Shown piece by piece: positions 1-10,285 of a DNA stretch of 64,000 nucleotides (positions are counted from its first letter, which is position 1; every line of letters begins with the position of its first letter). Below the pieces are notes generated by a model. That model searched no databases, was not told the origin of the DNA, and saw only the letters and a list, made by a program, of their open reading frames with translations. This DNA is from Bradyrhizobium sp. 200. Its GTDB lineage: Bacteria > Pseudomonadota > Alphaproteobacteria > Rhizobiales > Xanthobacteraceae. A program made the position numbers and the translations under genes. The stretch lies in contig NZ_CP064689.1 of assembly GCF_023100945.1 (NCBI RefSeq), positions 3,206,001-3,270,000 on the forward strand. Reading direction: 5' to 3'.

Positions 1-494
1 CGGTCGCCAGCGGCGAGGCCGACCTCGGCATCGGCTTCGATTTCACGCGCGGCAGTCATCTGAAGGTGCTGGCCCGCGCCGCCGGAAAGCTCGGCGCGGT
101 GATGGCGCCGAGCCATCCGCTCGCCAAGCGCAACCAGATCCGGCTCGGCGACTGCGTCGACTATCCGCTGGTGATCGCCGACGGGTCGACCGTGATCCGG
201 CCTTACCTCGATTCGGCATTTGCGAAAGCTTCGCTGGAACCGCTGCCGATCATCGAAACCAACGCCATTGAGATAATGCGCCACGCTGCCATTCTTGATA
301 ATGGCATCACCTTTCTTACGCCGTTTGACATCGAGTTCGAGCGACGCGTCGGCCGCCTCGTCTATGTGCCGGTGCGCGAGTTGGCGCACGAGACGCAGAC
401 GCTCATGCTGATCGGCCACGAGCGCGGGACGAGCGCGATCGCCAGCGTGCTCGCGGAGATGCTGAAGGCGATGATGCGTGAGGCCGCGGCGTGA
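1..494 (+). CDS. LysR-type regulator, C-terminal part (cut by window edge)
   Basis: The reading frame is open from base 3 and ends at a TGA at 492-494. About 163 residues are visible. They match the C-terminal part of a LysR substrate-binding (periplasmic-binding-like) domain: the run ASGEADLGIGF, followed by APSHPLAKR and late strands around NGITFLTPFDIE. This half normally binds the inducer, while the missing N-terminus would carry the DNA-binding helix-turn-helix. The target cannot be inferred because the start and the neighbouring regulated gene lie outside the window. Confidence 0.85.
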   Translation, partial: VASGEADLGIGFDFTRGSHLKVLARAAGKLGAVMAPSHPLAKRNQIRLGDCVDYPLVIADGSTVIRPYLDSAFAKASLEPLPIIETNAIEIMRHAAILDNGITFLTPFDIEFERRVGRLVYVPVRELAHETQTLMLIGHERGTSAIASVLAEMLKAMMREAAA

Positions 495-1036
495 GCGACC
501 GGGGCGTCACCCGCAGTCACTGGGCGGGCCGCAACCGATCGCGCCCAATGCGATAAGACCGGAACGGTCATCGTGGCAAACATTTCACGGATTACGCCGC
601 GTTCGATCGATGATCTGCATGCTTTTCAACGGTGTCACGATGCCGCGGACTCCCGACTCGAATCCCCTGCAGTGGCGTGCGGGCTTTCCGGTCAGTCGAG
701 CGCCCATCCAGTACGATTGCAGAGCCGCAATTTCCCCATGATGGACTGGAGCGAGAGTTCAAGTTTTTCAATTGGTTAGAAGGCGGTGTGTGCACGATGT
801 GTGCACCGGGAGATCAAAGAAAATCCAGCGACGACCGACGTCGGTAGGCCGAACTGCGGGCGGTGCGGTTCGCTGCGAGCGCGCTGGTGATTCTGGAGTG
901 AGCGAAAATGGAACGCCTGCTTGTGGCGCAAAGCGGACATTCGTGGATCATTGCGCTTCCGCATCGTTCCGCGGCATTATGCGTCCCTGATAGAGTTTTC
1001 GGGAACGACGCCCGCAGCGTATCCAGGGAGGACAAC
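495..1036. other. gene-poor interval with repeat fragments
   Basis: No convincing gene is present. The short open frames here overlap each other and resemble no family I recognise. The interval contains a 95-bp repeat (736-830) that recurs near 54 kb. Around 905-945 it also holds a scrap of the intergenic repeat family with the core GGCGCAAAGCGGAC. The msrA promoter should lie in the last 100 bases, but I see no clear -35/-10 pair. Confidence 0.6.
736..830 (+). repeat. 95-bp dispersed repeat, copy 1
   Basis: This segment aligns with 54074-54168 over about 95 bases with roughly a dozen substitutions and no obvious indel. Its middle carries GTGTGCACGATGTGTGCAC, in which the self-complementary hexamer GTGCAC occurs twice. 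Neither copy has a convincing reading frame. It could be a degenerate mobile-element end or a small structured element. Confidence 0.75.
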
Positions 1037-1578
1037 ATGACAGTTTCGACGGAACGCGCAGTCCTGGCTGGCGGCTGCTTCTGGGGTGTGCAGGATCTGC
1101 TACGCCGCTATCCCGGCATGATTTCAACCAGGGTCGGCTACACCGGCGGCGAGGTGCCAAACGCGACATATCGCAACCACGGCAATCACGCCGAAGCCAT
1201 TGAGATCACCTTCGATCCGCAGACCATCAGCTATCGCAAGCTGCTGGAGTTCTTTTTCCAGATCCATGATCCCTCGACGCTGAACCGCCAGGGCAACGAC
1301 CGTGGCGCGAGCTACCGGTCGGCCATCTTCTATACCAGCGACGCGCAGAGGCGCATCGCTGAAGACACCATCGCCGATGTCGATGCTTCCGGCCTTTGGC
1401 CGGGCAAGGTTGTCACCGAGGTGGCCCCTGCTGAACCGTTCTGGGAGGCCGAGCCCGAGCATCAGGATTATCTGGAAAAATATCCTGACGGTTACACCTG
1501 TCACTTCATTCGACCGGAATGGACGCTGCCGCATCGGGCGGGGAAAGCCGCAACAGGCGCGAGCGGAGTTTCGGCCGC

Positions 1579-1582
<4 letters not shown>
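1037..1582 (+). CDS. msrA: peptide-methionine (S)-S-oxide reductase MsrA
   Basis: A 181-residue protein of normal MsrA length. MsrA reduces methionine-S-sulfoxide in oxidised proteins, with thioredoxin restoring the enzyme, and acts in the cytoplasm. The catalytic motif GCFWG is at residues 13-17, with Cys14 as nucleophile. The family segments RVGYTGG and [16 protein letters not shown] follow. The start at 1037 is preferred over upstream codons because GGGAGGACAAC precedes the ATG and the MsrA fold begins directly after it. The stop overlaps the start of the next gene in a GTGA tetranucleotide, so the two are probably translationally coupled. Confidence 0.95.
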
Positions 1583-3219
<1,637 letters not shown>

Positions 3220-3294
3220 CATTTTAAATCACCGCGTCAGCGCAAAATGCCATGGGCTATCCCCGTCGCTGCCATTTCCGGCACGGGGAAAGCA

Positions 3295-3596
3295 ATGAAC
3301 GACGACGTCAATCGCCAATGGCTCCTTGTCAGAAGACCTGAAGGCAATATTCGTGAAGACGATTTCCGCTTTGTAGAGAGCCCGATGCCGACACTGGTTC
3401 GCAATCTCTGGCTCTCGTTCGATCCCAGAGCGGCTGGATGAGGAGAGATATCTATACTCCGATGATCCCGCTTGGTGACGTCATGCGTGCGGCAAGTGTC
3501 GGCCAGGTGATTCAATCCCGGCATCCGGGCTACAAGCCCGGCGAGCCTTCGGAAACGCTGCGTCAGGCAGCCCGCGACGTAGTGGCGGCGACGTAG
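3295..3596 (+). pseudogene. relic of NADP-dependent (CurA/PTGR-like) oxidoreductase
   Basis: The first frame encodes MNDDVNRQWLLVRRPEGN and on to VRNLWLSFDP, the typical N-terminus of zinc-independent medium-chain NADP-dependent oxidoreductases. A few residues are missing before VRNLW. The frame then shifts, and homology continues in another frame as GWMRRDIYTPM through VIQSRHPGYKPGE. It ends at TAG 3594-3596 after an unrelated tail. The nucleotide-binding and catalytic regions are gone, so this is a truncated and frameshifted remnant. Confidence 0.75.
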
Positions 3597-3742
3597 CCGT
3601 GAATGGAAGCCGGCGCAGCTCGGGCCGCGGCGTGGACTTTTGGCAAAGCGCATAATCCGCTTGCCAATGCTCGCTTAGCCGCCAAACCTCACTTTGTATC
3701 TTTGGAGATTGATGGAAGTGGAACTCCCCGGAGGCGACGAAG

Positions 3743-4378
3743 ATGAGAACAACTGAATCGCGGAATGCTGCCAGGCATCTGAAGTCTTGGGCTCCGACCT
3801 TGTTCGTCGCCGTTCTTCTGTTCGGTTTTGCGTTCATCGCACTGGGAGTGACCGAAGGAGGGCCTATCGCGTTCGACCGTTGGTTGATGGTCGCCTTTCG
3901 CCATGCGTCCGACTTGTCGCGGCCAATCGGGCCGCCATGGTTGCTTGACGTTGTGCGAGACATCACCGCACTGGGCAGTACCGCGGTACTTGCACTGCTG
4001 GTCACGGTTGTGACCACGTTCCTTTTTGCCATAGGCAAACGTCACGCCGGTTTGTTCGTCCTGACGACGGTCCTGAGCGGCGCCATTCTCAATACCCTTC
4101 TCAAGCTTGCCTTTGCGCGAGCGCGCCCCGATCTCGTCGCTCAACTCACTCAGGTCTCCACGCTGAGCTTTCCGAGCGGGCACGCAGCGATTTCGGCTGT
4201 CTGCTATCTGACGCTCGGCTTGATGCTTGCTCAAACGCAAGCTTCCCGCTCTGTTCGCATCCATCTTCCGAGCGATGTGTTGGCGGGCTGGTGCTTCGGC
4301 ACTTCGTGGGCGCTAATTTGCCAGATGCTCATGTCGTATTTTCAGCGCACCGGAAGGATTGAGCAGCCGAGCGACTAG
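3743..4378 (+). CDS. PAP2-family phosphatase, possibly internally deleted
   Basis: A 211-residue membrane protein of the type 2 phosphatidic acid phosphatase superfamily, which dephosphorylates lipid phosphates such as undecaprenyl pyrophosphate. Motif 1 is KLAFARARPD and motif 2 is FPSGH. The third motif should be SR-x5-H-x3-D, usually in GTSRVYLGVHYPSD. Here ASRSVRIHLPSDVLAGW joins the cytoplasmic loop directly to the last transmembrane region, as if about 25 residues including one helix had been removed in frame. An SR-x4-H-x3-D pattern remains by chance or by rescue. Activity is therefore doubtful. The start codon follows a purine-rich GGAGGCGACGAAG. Confidence 0.75.
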   Translation: MRTTESRNAARHLKSWAPTLFVAVLLFGFAFIALGVTEGGPIAFDRWLMVAFRHASDLSRPIGPPWLLDVVRDITALGSTAVLALLVTVVTTFLFAIGKRHAGLFVLTTVLSGAILNTLLKLAFARARPDLVAQLTQVSTLSFPSGHAAISAVCYLTLGLMLAQTQASRSVRIHLPSDVLAGWCFGTSWALICQMLMSYFQRTGRIEQPSD

Positions 4379-4459
4379 TCCGCGTTGCGCCGCTCAGGCG
4401 GCAACTTTGCTCGCCTGCACCGACGAAGTGATCGAATGAGGACGTCGGACTTCCACTAT

Positions 4460-4534
4460 TGTGAAGGTTTGCGTACGCCGGCCCCAGTGTGCGCCGCGCC
4501 ACCATCATGGGGCCGGCATCCGCAAACCTTCACA
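4460..4534. repeat. long inverted repeat (27-bp arms, 21-nt loop)
   Basis: Arms 4460-4486 and 4508-4534 are reverse complements at 25 of 27 positions, with mismatches only in the centre. The outer ends read TGTGAAGGTTTGCG and CGCAAACCTTCACA. The structure lies between the PAP2 gene and a binding-protein relic. There is no U-run, so a simple rho-independent terminator is unlikely. A transposon-end relic or a small palindromic element is more plausible. Confidence 0.8.
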
Positions 4535-4602
4535 AGAGCAGACATCCCGACCAACTCATTTGTTGATAGGGAGCTCACTAGTTCGCAATGAACTTTCGTC
4601 AT

Positions 4603-4805
4603 TCATTGGATTATCTCGTCGGCGCGGCCCAGCAGCGAGAGCGGGGCGGTGAGGCCGAGCGCCAGCAGGAATTCTCCCGGTGAGTAGGTGCCAATCAGAC
4701 GGCAATATTCCGCTTCGCTGCTTCCGTAGCTCAGCAGGCCGCCGGCCGCGTCGAGCTGGCGATACTGGAAGATCACGGGCACCGCGTGGCGGACCGTCAG
4801 TGGCT
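4603..4805 (-). pseudogene. relic of ABC transporter substrate-binding protein (TrpX-like), C-terminus
   Basis: The minus strand encodes VRHAVPVIFQYRQLDAAGGLLSYG followed by EAEYCRLIGTY. This is the highly recognisable C-terminal part of the uncharacterised TrpX-type binding proteins, which read AGGLMSYG...YRxxGxYxGRIL. After GTY the frame breaks. A neighbouring frame continues with TGRIPAGARPHRPAL, matching the expected GRILxGxxPADLPV, so there is a frameshift as well as loss of the first three quarters of the gene. Confidence 0.65.
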
Positions 4806-5537
4806 TCATTGATGACGGGCAAAACGCTTGGAATCGTCTGCGGCATATGCTGCCACTGCATTGTCGGCGACACGTGCCGCGCGCAGGCGCTCAACGAGCT
4901 CGGATACACGGCTCCCCGGGATCGCACAGGTCACTTCGTTATTGGACATGCCGGTACGCACCCGGCTTAGCATGCAGCCGACGCTCATGGCGATCTCGCC
5001 GCTCTCTTTGGCGATCGGAATGATGTGGCATTGCGGTTTGCCTTCGAAGCGAAGGCTTGGCCACGCGTCATGCAGCAGCATCTGTTGCTTTCCATTCAGC
5101 CGCAGCAGGACGACCGATGGCTCGACGGGAACATCGCGCAGCGGTCCATAAGCGATATATTTCGACGCTTCGCGAACGACCGCGATTTTTGCCACTGGCT
5201 CCGTCGTGACCCATCCAGTCTCGCACAGAGCAGCGACATCGGCGTTGTGGGCGATCTCCGCCACGGACTTGAAGCCATGCGTTAGGCTGCCGACGCTGCA
5301 ATTGCCGTGGTCCTCCGCCACCGTCGCGAACACGACTTGCGTGCCCTCGATCCAGAACACGCAACTCGCCGCAACGGGTCCCGTCCGGCCATCCGTCGTT
5401 GCCGGCGGCAGGGTTCGTTCGATACGGCCGATCCCGGCAGGAAGGTGGCCGATAAAGGCAATGGCAATCGGCGGAACCGCAAGGCCTAACAGGTCCTGCA
5501 GATCGAGGTGCCAACTCTCGAAGCGAGTCTGCGACAT
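4806..5537 (-). CDS. DUF169 family protein
   Basis: A 243-residue protein of the DUF169 group, whose function is not established. Visible family features are the N-terminal LDLQDLLGLAVPPIAIAF, a central cysteine-containing stretch (ASCVFW), HGNCSVGSLTHG and a late VGCMLSR. Several conserved cysteines suggest metal or cofactor binding, which is inference. The start at 5537 is chosen because AGGAGGGGCGC sits directly before the ATG; the upstream in-frame extension is not family-like. It ends against the binding-protein relic. Confidence 0.8.
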   Translation of the reverse strand: MSQTRFESWHLDLQDLLGLAVPPIAIAFIGHLPAGIGRIERTLPPATTDGRTGPVAASCVFWIEGTQVVFATVAEDHGNCSVGSLTHGFKSVAEIAHNADVAALCETGWVTTEPVAKIAVVREASKYIAYGPLRDVPVEPSVVLLRLNGKQQMLLHDAWPSLRFEGKPQCHIIPIAKESGEIAMSVGCMLSRVRTGMSNNEVTCAIPGSRVSELVERLRAARVADNAVAAYAADDSKRFARHQ

Positions 5538-5610
5538 GCGCCCCTCCTGATCAGACCTCCAGTTATGTCCAATCGAACAGTGCAATTCGTCTGCCCGCTG
5601 AATGGCGCAG

Positions 5611-6420
5611 TCACCGGCCATCTTTGCGCGCGGCGAGGCTGAGGAACAGAATGGCTCCGTAGAACGTGCCGTTCGCGACTCGCCGACGCGCCTCCTGAGC
5701 AAAGCCGTCAACGAGCTCCTGACCGATTTCACCAGCATGAGCGGCAGCGCTCGTGCCGCGCGACAGCAGCGTCAACAAAAAGTCGGGGCTCGTCGTCTGT
5801 ACATAGCCGTGCGGTTCGACCGACTGCACGCTGAACCCGGCTGCGGTGACAAGGGCAGGAAGCCGCCGCATAATGTAAGGTGCGTGCATCATGTGACGCA
5901 GTACCGCGCCTACGGCGGACTGCAACGGATCGCCATCGAACAGGGCGACGGTGATGGTCGCGAAGTCGCCGTCGAAAATCACGAGCTGTCCGCCCGGCCT
6001 GAGAACCCGGCGGGCCTCGGCCAGCGCCCCCTCCGGGTCGACCAAATGCGAGTAGACCGTGTGCGCGATAACAAGGTCAAAGAAGGCGTCCGCCTGTCCG
6101 GTCGCCACGGCGTCGCCGACCGCGAATGAGACCCCCGGTTCATCGGCGAATGTCTCGCCCGCCATGTCGATGAACACGCAAGACGGGTCGATCCCGACGA
6201 GTTGCGCCGAACGGACGTGCTGCATGATAAGCTTCGTCGTCGCGCCGTTTCCGCAGCCAATCTCAAGGACACGAGCGCCCGGGGGCAGAGCGATCTGCGC
6301 CATGTATCGGGCGCAGATGGTCTGCATGGCGGGCTCGGATGCGCGGACATTCAACGACTTGGCGATGGTGTCCAACGCATCACGCGGCTGCTCTCTGATA
6401 CGGGTGTATAGATCGGTCAC
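5611..6420 (-). CDS. class I SAM-dependent methyltransferase
   Basis: A 269-residue Rossmann-fold methyltransferase. The SAM-binding motif I is VLEIGCGNGATT (about residues 51-62). The acidic residue ending strand 2 is in GIDPS, motif II-like FDLVIAHTVYSHL follows, and ARRVLRPGGQLVIFDGD is the motif III region. The substrate cannot be told from the sequence. It sits 24 bases downstream of the ABC permease gene on the same strand and may be the last gene of that operon. Confidence 0.85.
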   Translation of the reverse strand: MTDLYTRIREQPRDALDTIAKSLNVRASEPAMQTICARYMAQIALPPGARVLEIGCGNGATTKLIMQHVRSAQLVGIDPSCVFIDMAGETFADEPGVSFAVGDAVATGQADAFFDLVIAHTVYSHLVDPEGALAEARRVLRPGGQLVIFDGDFATITVALFDGDPLQSAVGAVLRHMMHAPYIMRRLPALVTAAGFSVQSVEPHGYVQTTSPDFLLTLLSRGTSAAAHAGEIGQELVDGFAQEARRRVANGTFYGAILFLSLAARKDGR

Positions 6421-6444
6421 AGCGACATCCCCGGCGACCTGCGC

Positions 6445-7203
6445 TCAGTTCCAGCGCAGCAGATATTTTTCCAGGCGCCCCGCAATAGCGAAGATCAGCA
6501 GTACCACCACCAGGATCAGAAGGATCAGTGCGAACATCAGAGCGGCGTTGTAGGTGCTCTGCGCAAACGACAATAGGTAGCCGAGGCCGCGGGTCGCCGC
6601 CACGAACTCCCCCACGCAGGCGCCTGTGAAAGCGAAGCCGACCGCGATTTTCAGATTGCCGAGCACCCAGGCCGCGACCGACGGCAGGTAGACGTGCCGC
6701 ACGAGCGACCAGCGGCTGCCGCCGAGCGTGATGACGCGCTCGACAAGCCTGCGATCCACCTGCCGGATTCCATTGAACACTGTGAAGAAGATCAGCACCG
6801 CCACGAGAATGAAGGACAGCGCAACCTTGGAGGCGAGCCCGATGCCGAGCCAGATCACGAAGAGCGGGGCCAGGATCACGCGCGGGATGGCATTGAGGAC
6901 GGACATTACCGGCTCGATCAGCTCCGCGATGGCCGGAACGAGCGCAGCAACGACGCCCAGGATAATACCAACGGCAATGCCGAGCGCGAGACCGCCGAGC
7001 GCGGCAGTGAAGGTTGCGTCAAGATGCGGCCAGATGCGGCCGTCGGCGAACAGGTCGACCAACACCGCTCCAATTCTACTCGGGTTCGGCACATACAATG
7101 GATTGAGCAGGCCGGCGCGGCCGGCCGCTTCCCAAACCGCGAGCAGGATCGCGAATGCGGCAAGCTGACGTATCCACGCATAGTGGGGATGGAGAAACAT
7201 CAT
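6445..7203 (-). CDS. ABC transporter permease (SsuC/TauC/NrtB type)
   Basis: A 252-residue inner-membrane permease with about six hydrophobic segments. The BPD-transport cytoplasmic loop reads ITLGGSRWSLVRHVYLPS, close to the EAA motif that contacts the ATPase. The family imports taurine, alkylsulfonates, nitrate or pyrimidine precursors. The start at 7203 overlaps the stop of the ATPase gene (ATGA), so translation is coupled. A second ATG immediately follows and cannot be excluded as the start. Confidence 0.9.
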   Translation of the reverse strand: MMFLHPHYAWIRQLAAFAILLAVWEAAGRAGLLNPLYVPNPSRIGAVLVDLFADGRIWPHLDATFTAALGGLALGIAVGIILGVVAALVPAIAELIEPVMSVLNAIPRVILAPLFVIWLGIGLASKVALSFILVAVLIFFTVFNGIRQVDRRLVERVITLGGSRWSLVRHVYLPSVAAWVLGNLKIAVGFAFTGACVGEFVAATRGLGYLLSFAQSTYNAALMFALILLILVVVLLIFAIAGRLEKYLLRWN

Positions 7204-7949
7204 GCTGCCTCCGCCCGGTGATCCACTTCGCGGGAGAGGTCCGCCCACAGCCTTTCGTAGAGTGGCGCGAAGGCGGGATGCGTGCGCGAATGGACGGGGT
7301 CGCGCGGCCGCGGAATCGGCACCGCGTAATGCTGAGTGATATGCGCCCGCGGCCCCTGTGACAGCAGACAGACTTCGTCGGAAAGGCTGATTGCCTCTTC
7401 CAGGTCGTGGGTGACCAGCAGAACGCTGATTCCCTGACCCTCGACCAACGCGACGACGTCTTTCACGATGCGAGCGCCCACGATCGCATCGAGGGAGGCG
7501 AACGGCTCGTCCATCAGAATGAGCTTGGGCTTCATCGCCAGCACCTGTGCGAGCGCGACGCGCTTGCGCTGGCCGCCGCTCAGGTGCCGGGGAAAGCGGT
7601 CGCCGAAGCGCGCCAGATCCAGCCGCTCGAGCCAGGCTTCCGCCTCGGCGAGCGCCTTGCCGCGCTCCATGCCATTCAAGCTCAGGCCGAGCGCGACGTT
7701 GTCGCGGGCCGTCTTCCACGGCAGCAGGGCATCGTCTTGAAAGAGGATGCCGATCTGCGAGCGCGCAAGTGTCGTCTCGATCGTGCCCGAGAGCGGCCGC
7801 TGCAAACCGATCACAGCGCGCAAGAGGCTCGACTTGCCCGAACCCGAAGGCCCGACGAGACTCACGAAACGGCCGTCGCCGACGGCGAGGCTCGCGCCTT
7901 CGAGGGCCGGCTCGCCGCCGTAGGAAATGGTCAGATCGCGGACGCGCAT
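7200..7949 (-). CDS. ABC transporter ATP-binding protein (SsuB/TauB type)
   Basis: A 249-residue ATPase that powers the adjacent permease. Walker A is GPSGSGKSS, the signature is LSGGQRKRV, Walker B is LILMDEPFASLDA and the switch histidine is in LLVTHDLEEA. Its length is normal for a nitrate/sulfonate/taurine importer. The ATG directly abuts the TGA of the binding-protein gene upstream, so binding protein, ATPase and permease form one tightly packed operon. Confidence 0.93.
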   Translation of the reverse strand: MRVRDLTISYGGEPALEGASLAVGDGRFVSLVGPSGSGKSSLLRAVIGLQRPLSGTIETTLARSQIGILFQDDALLPWKTARDNVALGLSLNGMERGKALAEAEAWLERLDLARFGDRFPRHLSGGQRKRVALAQVLAMKPKLILMDEPFASLDAIVGARIVKDVVALVEGQGISVLLVTHDLEEAISLSDEVCLLSQGPRAHITQHYAVPIPRPRDPVHSRTHPAFAPLYERLWADLSREVDHRAEAA

Positions 7950-8987
7950 TCAACCCCCGACGATCGTGGTGTCGTGCAGCCCGGACATGCTCGCCCCCGA
8001 CTTGATGAGGCCGCCGGCGACCAGGCTCTGCTCGACGCGTTTCGCCGCGTCCAGGTCTATGCCCACCGTTTCGGGGTAGAGCGAATCGCGGTGGCGCACG
8101 AGAATTTCGCTGAACTCCTTGAGGTCGAGCCCGGTGACCATCTCCTTGGGGAAAGCCGCGACCAACTGCTCGCCCGTCATCTGGCGCAGCGCCTTAAGCG
8201 CATCCGCGAGCGCCTTGGTCAGCGCGACCATTTCCGGCCTGCGCTGTTCGATTTCCTTGGCGCGCACCGCGACGCCCATGAATTCAAAAGAACCGCCGAG
8301 ATAGTGCTTGGCGTCTTCAAGGTCCATTGCGTTGACGAGCACGCGCGCACCCGAGCGCCTCAGCACGGTCAAAGCGGGCTCCTGCACCAGGCCGACGTCG
8401 ATCTGGTTCTGCGCTTCCAGCAGATTGACGCCCATGGTCGCGAACTGCACTTTCTGGGCGTCGGCGCCGGCTTGCTTCAGCAGGTAAAGCGTCAGCGCGT
8501 GATCGGCATTGCCGAGCGCGGAGACGCCGACCGTCCTTCCCTCGAGGTCCTTGATTGATTGAATCTGGCTCGCGGTCTTGGGAGCGGTGACAACGGCGAA
8601 CAGGGGGAGGCGGCCGGTGACCGCAAAGCGGCGGATGTCCGCGCCCACATTGGCATAGGCTTGGAGGGCAACGTCCAACGCGGTGCCGGCATATTCGACC
8701 GCACCGCCGACCAGCGCCTGCATCGCGGCATTGCCGCCGCGAGTATAGACGAGTTGCACATCGAGCCCGTGATTCTTGAAGAGACCAGCCGAGCGTGCGA
8801 CTTCGTACGGCACTCCGCACAGGAGTTGGCTGCAATAGGCGAGCCTGATCTGTTTGCTCTGTGCTTCGGATCGGGTGGGTTGGGCCGCCGGGATGACGCT
8901 GGCAATCAGAGCCGCGCCCTTGAACAGCGAGCGCCGAGACACGTTGGTACCGGGTACGCGGGCGGTCGTTTCGTCGCAGCAACTCAT
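7950..8987 (-). CDS. ABC transporter substrate-binding protein (NMT1/SsuA-like), Tat-exported
   Basis: A 345-residue periplasmic binding protein. The N-terminus carries a twin-arginine signal, SRRSLFKGAALIAS, followed by a hydrophobic stretch and a likely cleavage near QPTRSEAQS. The mature protein begins IRLAYCSQLLCGVPYEVA and contains YTRGGNAAMQALVGGAVEYA and GRTVGVSALGNADH, typical of the SsuA/NMT1 fold. The start at 8987 is supported by GGAGGCTCTC directly upstream and by placing the Tat motif near the N-terminus. It is the first gene of the importer operon and faces a LysR gene. Ligand unknown. Confidence 0.9.
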   Translation of the reverse strand: MSCCDETTARVPGTNVSRRSLFKGAALIASVIPAAQPTRSEAQSKQIRLAYCSQLLCGVPYEVARSAGLFKNHGLDVQLVYTRGGNAAMQALVGGAVEYAGTALDVALQAYANVGADIRRFAVTGRLPLFAVVTAPKTASQIQSIKDLEGRTVGVSALGNADHALTLYLLKQAGADAQKVQFATMGVNLLEAQNQIDVGLVQEPALTVLRRSGARVLVNAMDLEDAKHYLGGSFEFMGVAVRAKEIEQRRPEMVALTKALADALKALRQMTGEQLVAAFPKEMVTGLDLKEFSEILVRHRDSLYPETVGIDLDAAKRVEQSLVAGGLIKSGASMSGLHDTTIVGG

Positions 8988-9030
8988 GAGAGCCTCCACA
9001 TGTCGCCGCAAGATGACCCCAGGCGCCAAT

Positions 9031-9048
9031 CCGTTGGCGCGGTAACGG
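9031..9048. promoter_or_regulatory. candidate operator dyad in the divergent ABC/LysR promoter region
   Basis: CCGTT and AACGG form a perfect 5-bp dyad separated by eight bases. It lies 44-61 bases upstream of the binding-protein start, between it and the divergent lysR gene. LysR regulators usually bind such interrupted dyads. The assignment rests only on position and symmetry. Confidence 0.35.
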
Positions 9049-9219
9049 CCGCGGGCCGCTCTTCGTTGCGGCGGCGGTCGCCAGAAGCTTACGCGTGGAG
9101 TGCGCACTGGCGGCCAACCATTGAGCGATGCTGTAAGGACGATATGCCTGGGATCAGAGCCATGTCCAATGCATAATTTTTCTAGTATCCGATGCCGAGG
9201 GAGCATAGATTTCCAGGCC

Positions 9220-10182
9220 ATGGACCTGAGACGTCTGCGAACGTTCGTCGCCGTGGCGGAGCTGGGCACGGTTTCGAAAGCGGCGCTGCGGCTGCGCGTT
9301 ACGCAGCCCGCCCTGTCGCGGCAAATCATGGACCTTCAGCAAGAGCTGGGGCTTAGGCTGTTCGACCGCGTCGGGCGCGGCCTCGTGTTGACCACGGAAG
9401 GCGAGCAGTTTCTTGCGGAATCTCGCGGTGTATTGGCCCATATCGATGCGCTCGGCGAGCGGGTCGAAGTGCTCAAGCGTGGAGACAGAGGGGTGCTGAA
9501 GGTTGCCGCCCCGCCGCACACGATCGAAAGTGTATTGTCGCCGTTTCTGCCTCGATATGCCGAACGTTTTCCCAATGTGCACGTGAAACTGTCAGAGGCC
9601 CTCGGTCGTGAACAGACCGCCATTCTGGAACGCGGCGAGGTTCACATCGGCATTCGACACGATCAAGGTGATCGACGCTTCGAGAGTCGCGTACTGCCAC
9701 CGGATGAGGTTTTGGCCGCCTGCGCCCGATCGTTCGAGCTTGGCCATGCCGGCACTATTGATATCGGCCGGCTCGCGTCCCATCCGTTGCTGTTGCTCGA
9801 CCAGGGTTATTCAATTCGGAGGTTGTTTGACGCCGCCTGCCGTCTCACGGATGTCGAGCCCAATATTCTGCTCGAGAGCCGCGCGCCGCACACCTTGCTC
9901 GCGCTCGCGGAGGCCGGGCAAGGGGTGGCGATCATTCCGTCGCTGCTGCAAACTGATCGCTACACATTGAGAATCGTCCGCGTAACCCACCGGCGCAAGC
10001 CGGTTCGAGAGCGATACGCCATTCAATGGGACAAGCGGCGTCCAATGCCGCCCTATGCCGAGAGCTTTTGCGACGCGCTCGCCGAGTATATGCGCGAGGT
10101 CCTCCCGATCACGCATCCGACTGAAAGCAAGATGGCTGCCGCGCGGAAACAACCTGCTGTTCGAAAATCTCGCAGGCAGTGA
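9220..10182 (+). CDS. LysR-family transcriptional regulator
   Basis: A 320-residue regulator with an N-terminal winged helix-turn-helix (residues 1-60: LRTFVAVAELGTVSKAALRL, VTQPALSRQI, LGLRLFDR) and a C-terminal effector-binding domain. The start at 9220 puts MDLRRLRTF at the N-terminus, the standard LysR layout; earlier start codons give a non-family extension. It is transcribed divergently from the SsuA-type operon, so it most likely controls that operon in response to the imported compound or a derivative. The basic tail (ARKQPAVRKSRRQ) is unusual but may be harmless. Confidence 0.9.
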   Translation: MDLRRLRTFVAVAELGTVSKAALRLRVTQPALSRQIMDLQQELGLRLFDRVGRGLVLTTEGEQFLAESRGVLAHIDALGERVEVLKRGDRGVLKVAAPPHTIESVLSPFLPRYAERFPNVHVKLSEALGREQTAILERGEVHIGIRHDQGDRRFESRVLPPDEVLAACARSFELGHAGTIDIGRLASHPLLLLDQGYSIRRLFDAACRLTDVEPNILLESRAPHTLLALAEAGQGVAIIPSLLQTDRYTLRIVRVTHRRKPVRERYAIQWDKRRPMPPYAESFCDALAEYMREVLPITHPTESKMAAARKQPAVRKSRRQ

Positions 10183-10285
10183 AGAATCGCCGGTTTGGAT
10201 CCGCCGGGAGGCTGTAGGCCTACGGTCAATGTCTGGTTGGGGTCAAAAGCTGCCCTCTGGCGAACGACCGCATCTGGCGGCGGGT

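Noticed and set aside
3220..3240. GGTGA...TCACC after the TPP enzyme as a terminator
   Set aside because: The stem is only five base pairs with a nine-base loop and no U run.
6445..7953. 502-codon frame spanning permease and ATPase regions
   Set aside because: Its N-terminal half is an out-of-frame reading of the ATPase gene; only the part from 7203 is the real permease.
7407..8558. 383-codon plus-strand frame opposite the SsuA/SsuB-type genes
   Set aside because: Covers two genes in antisense, with a composition of repeated Arg/Ala/His-rich runs and no domain.
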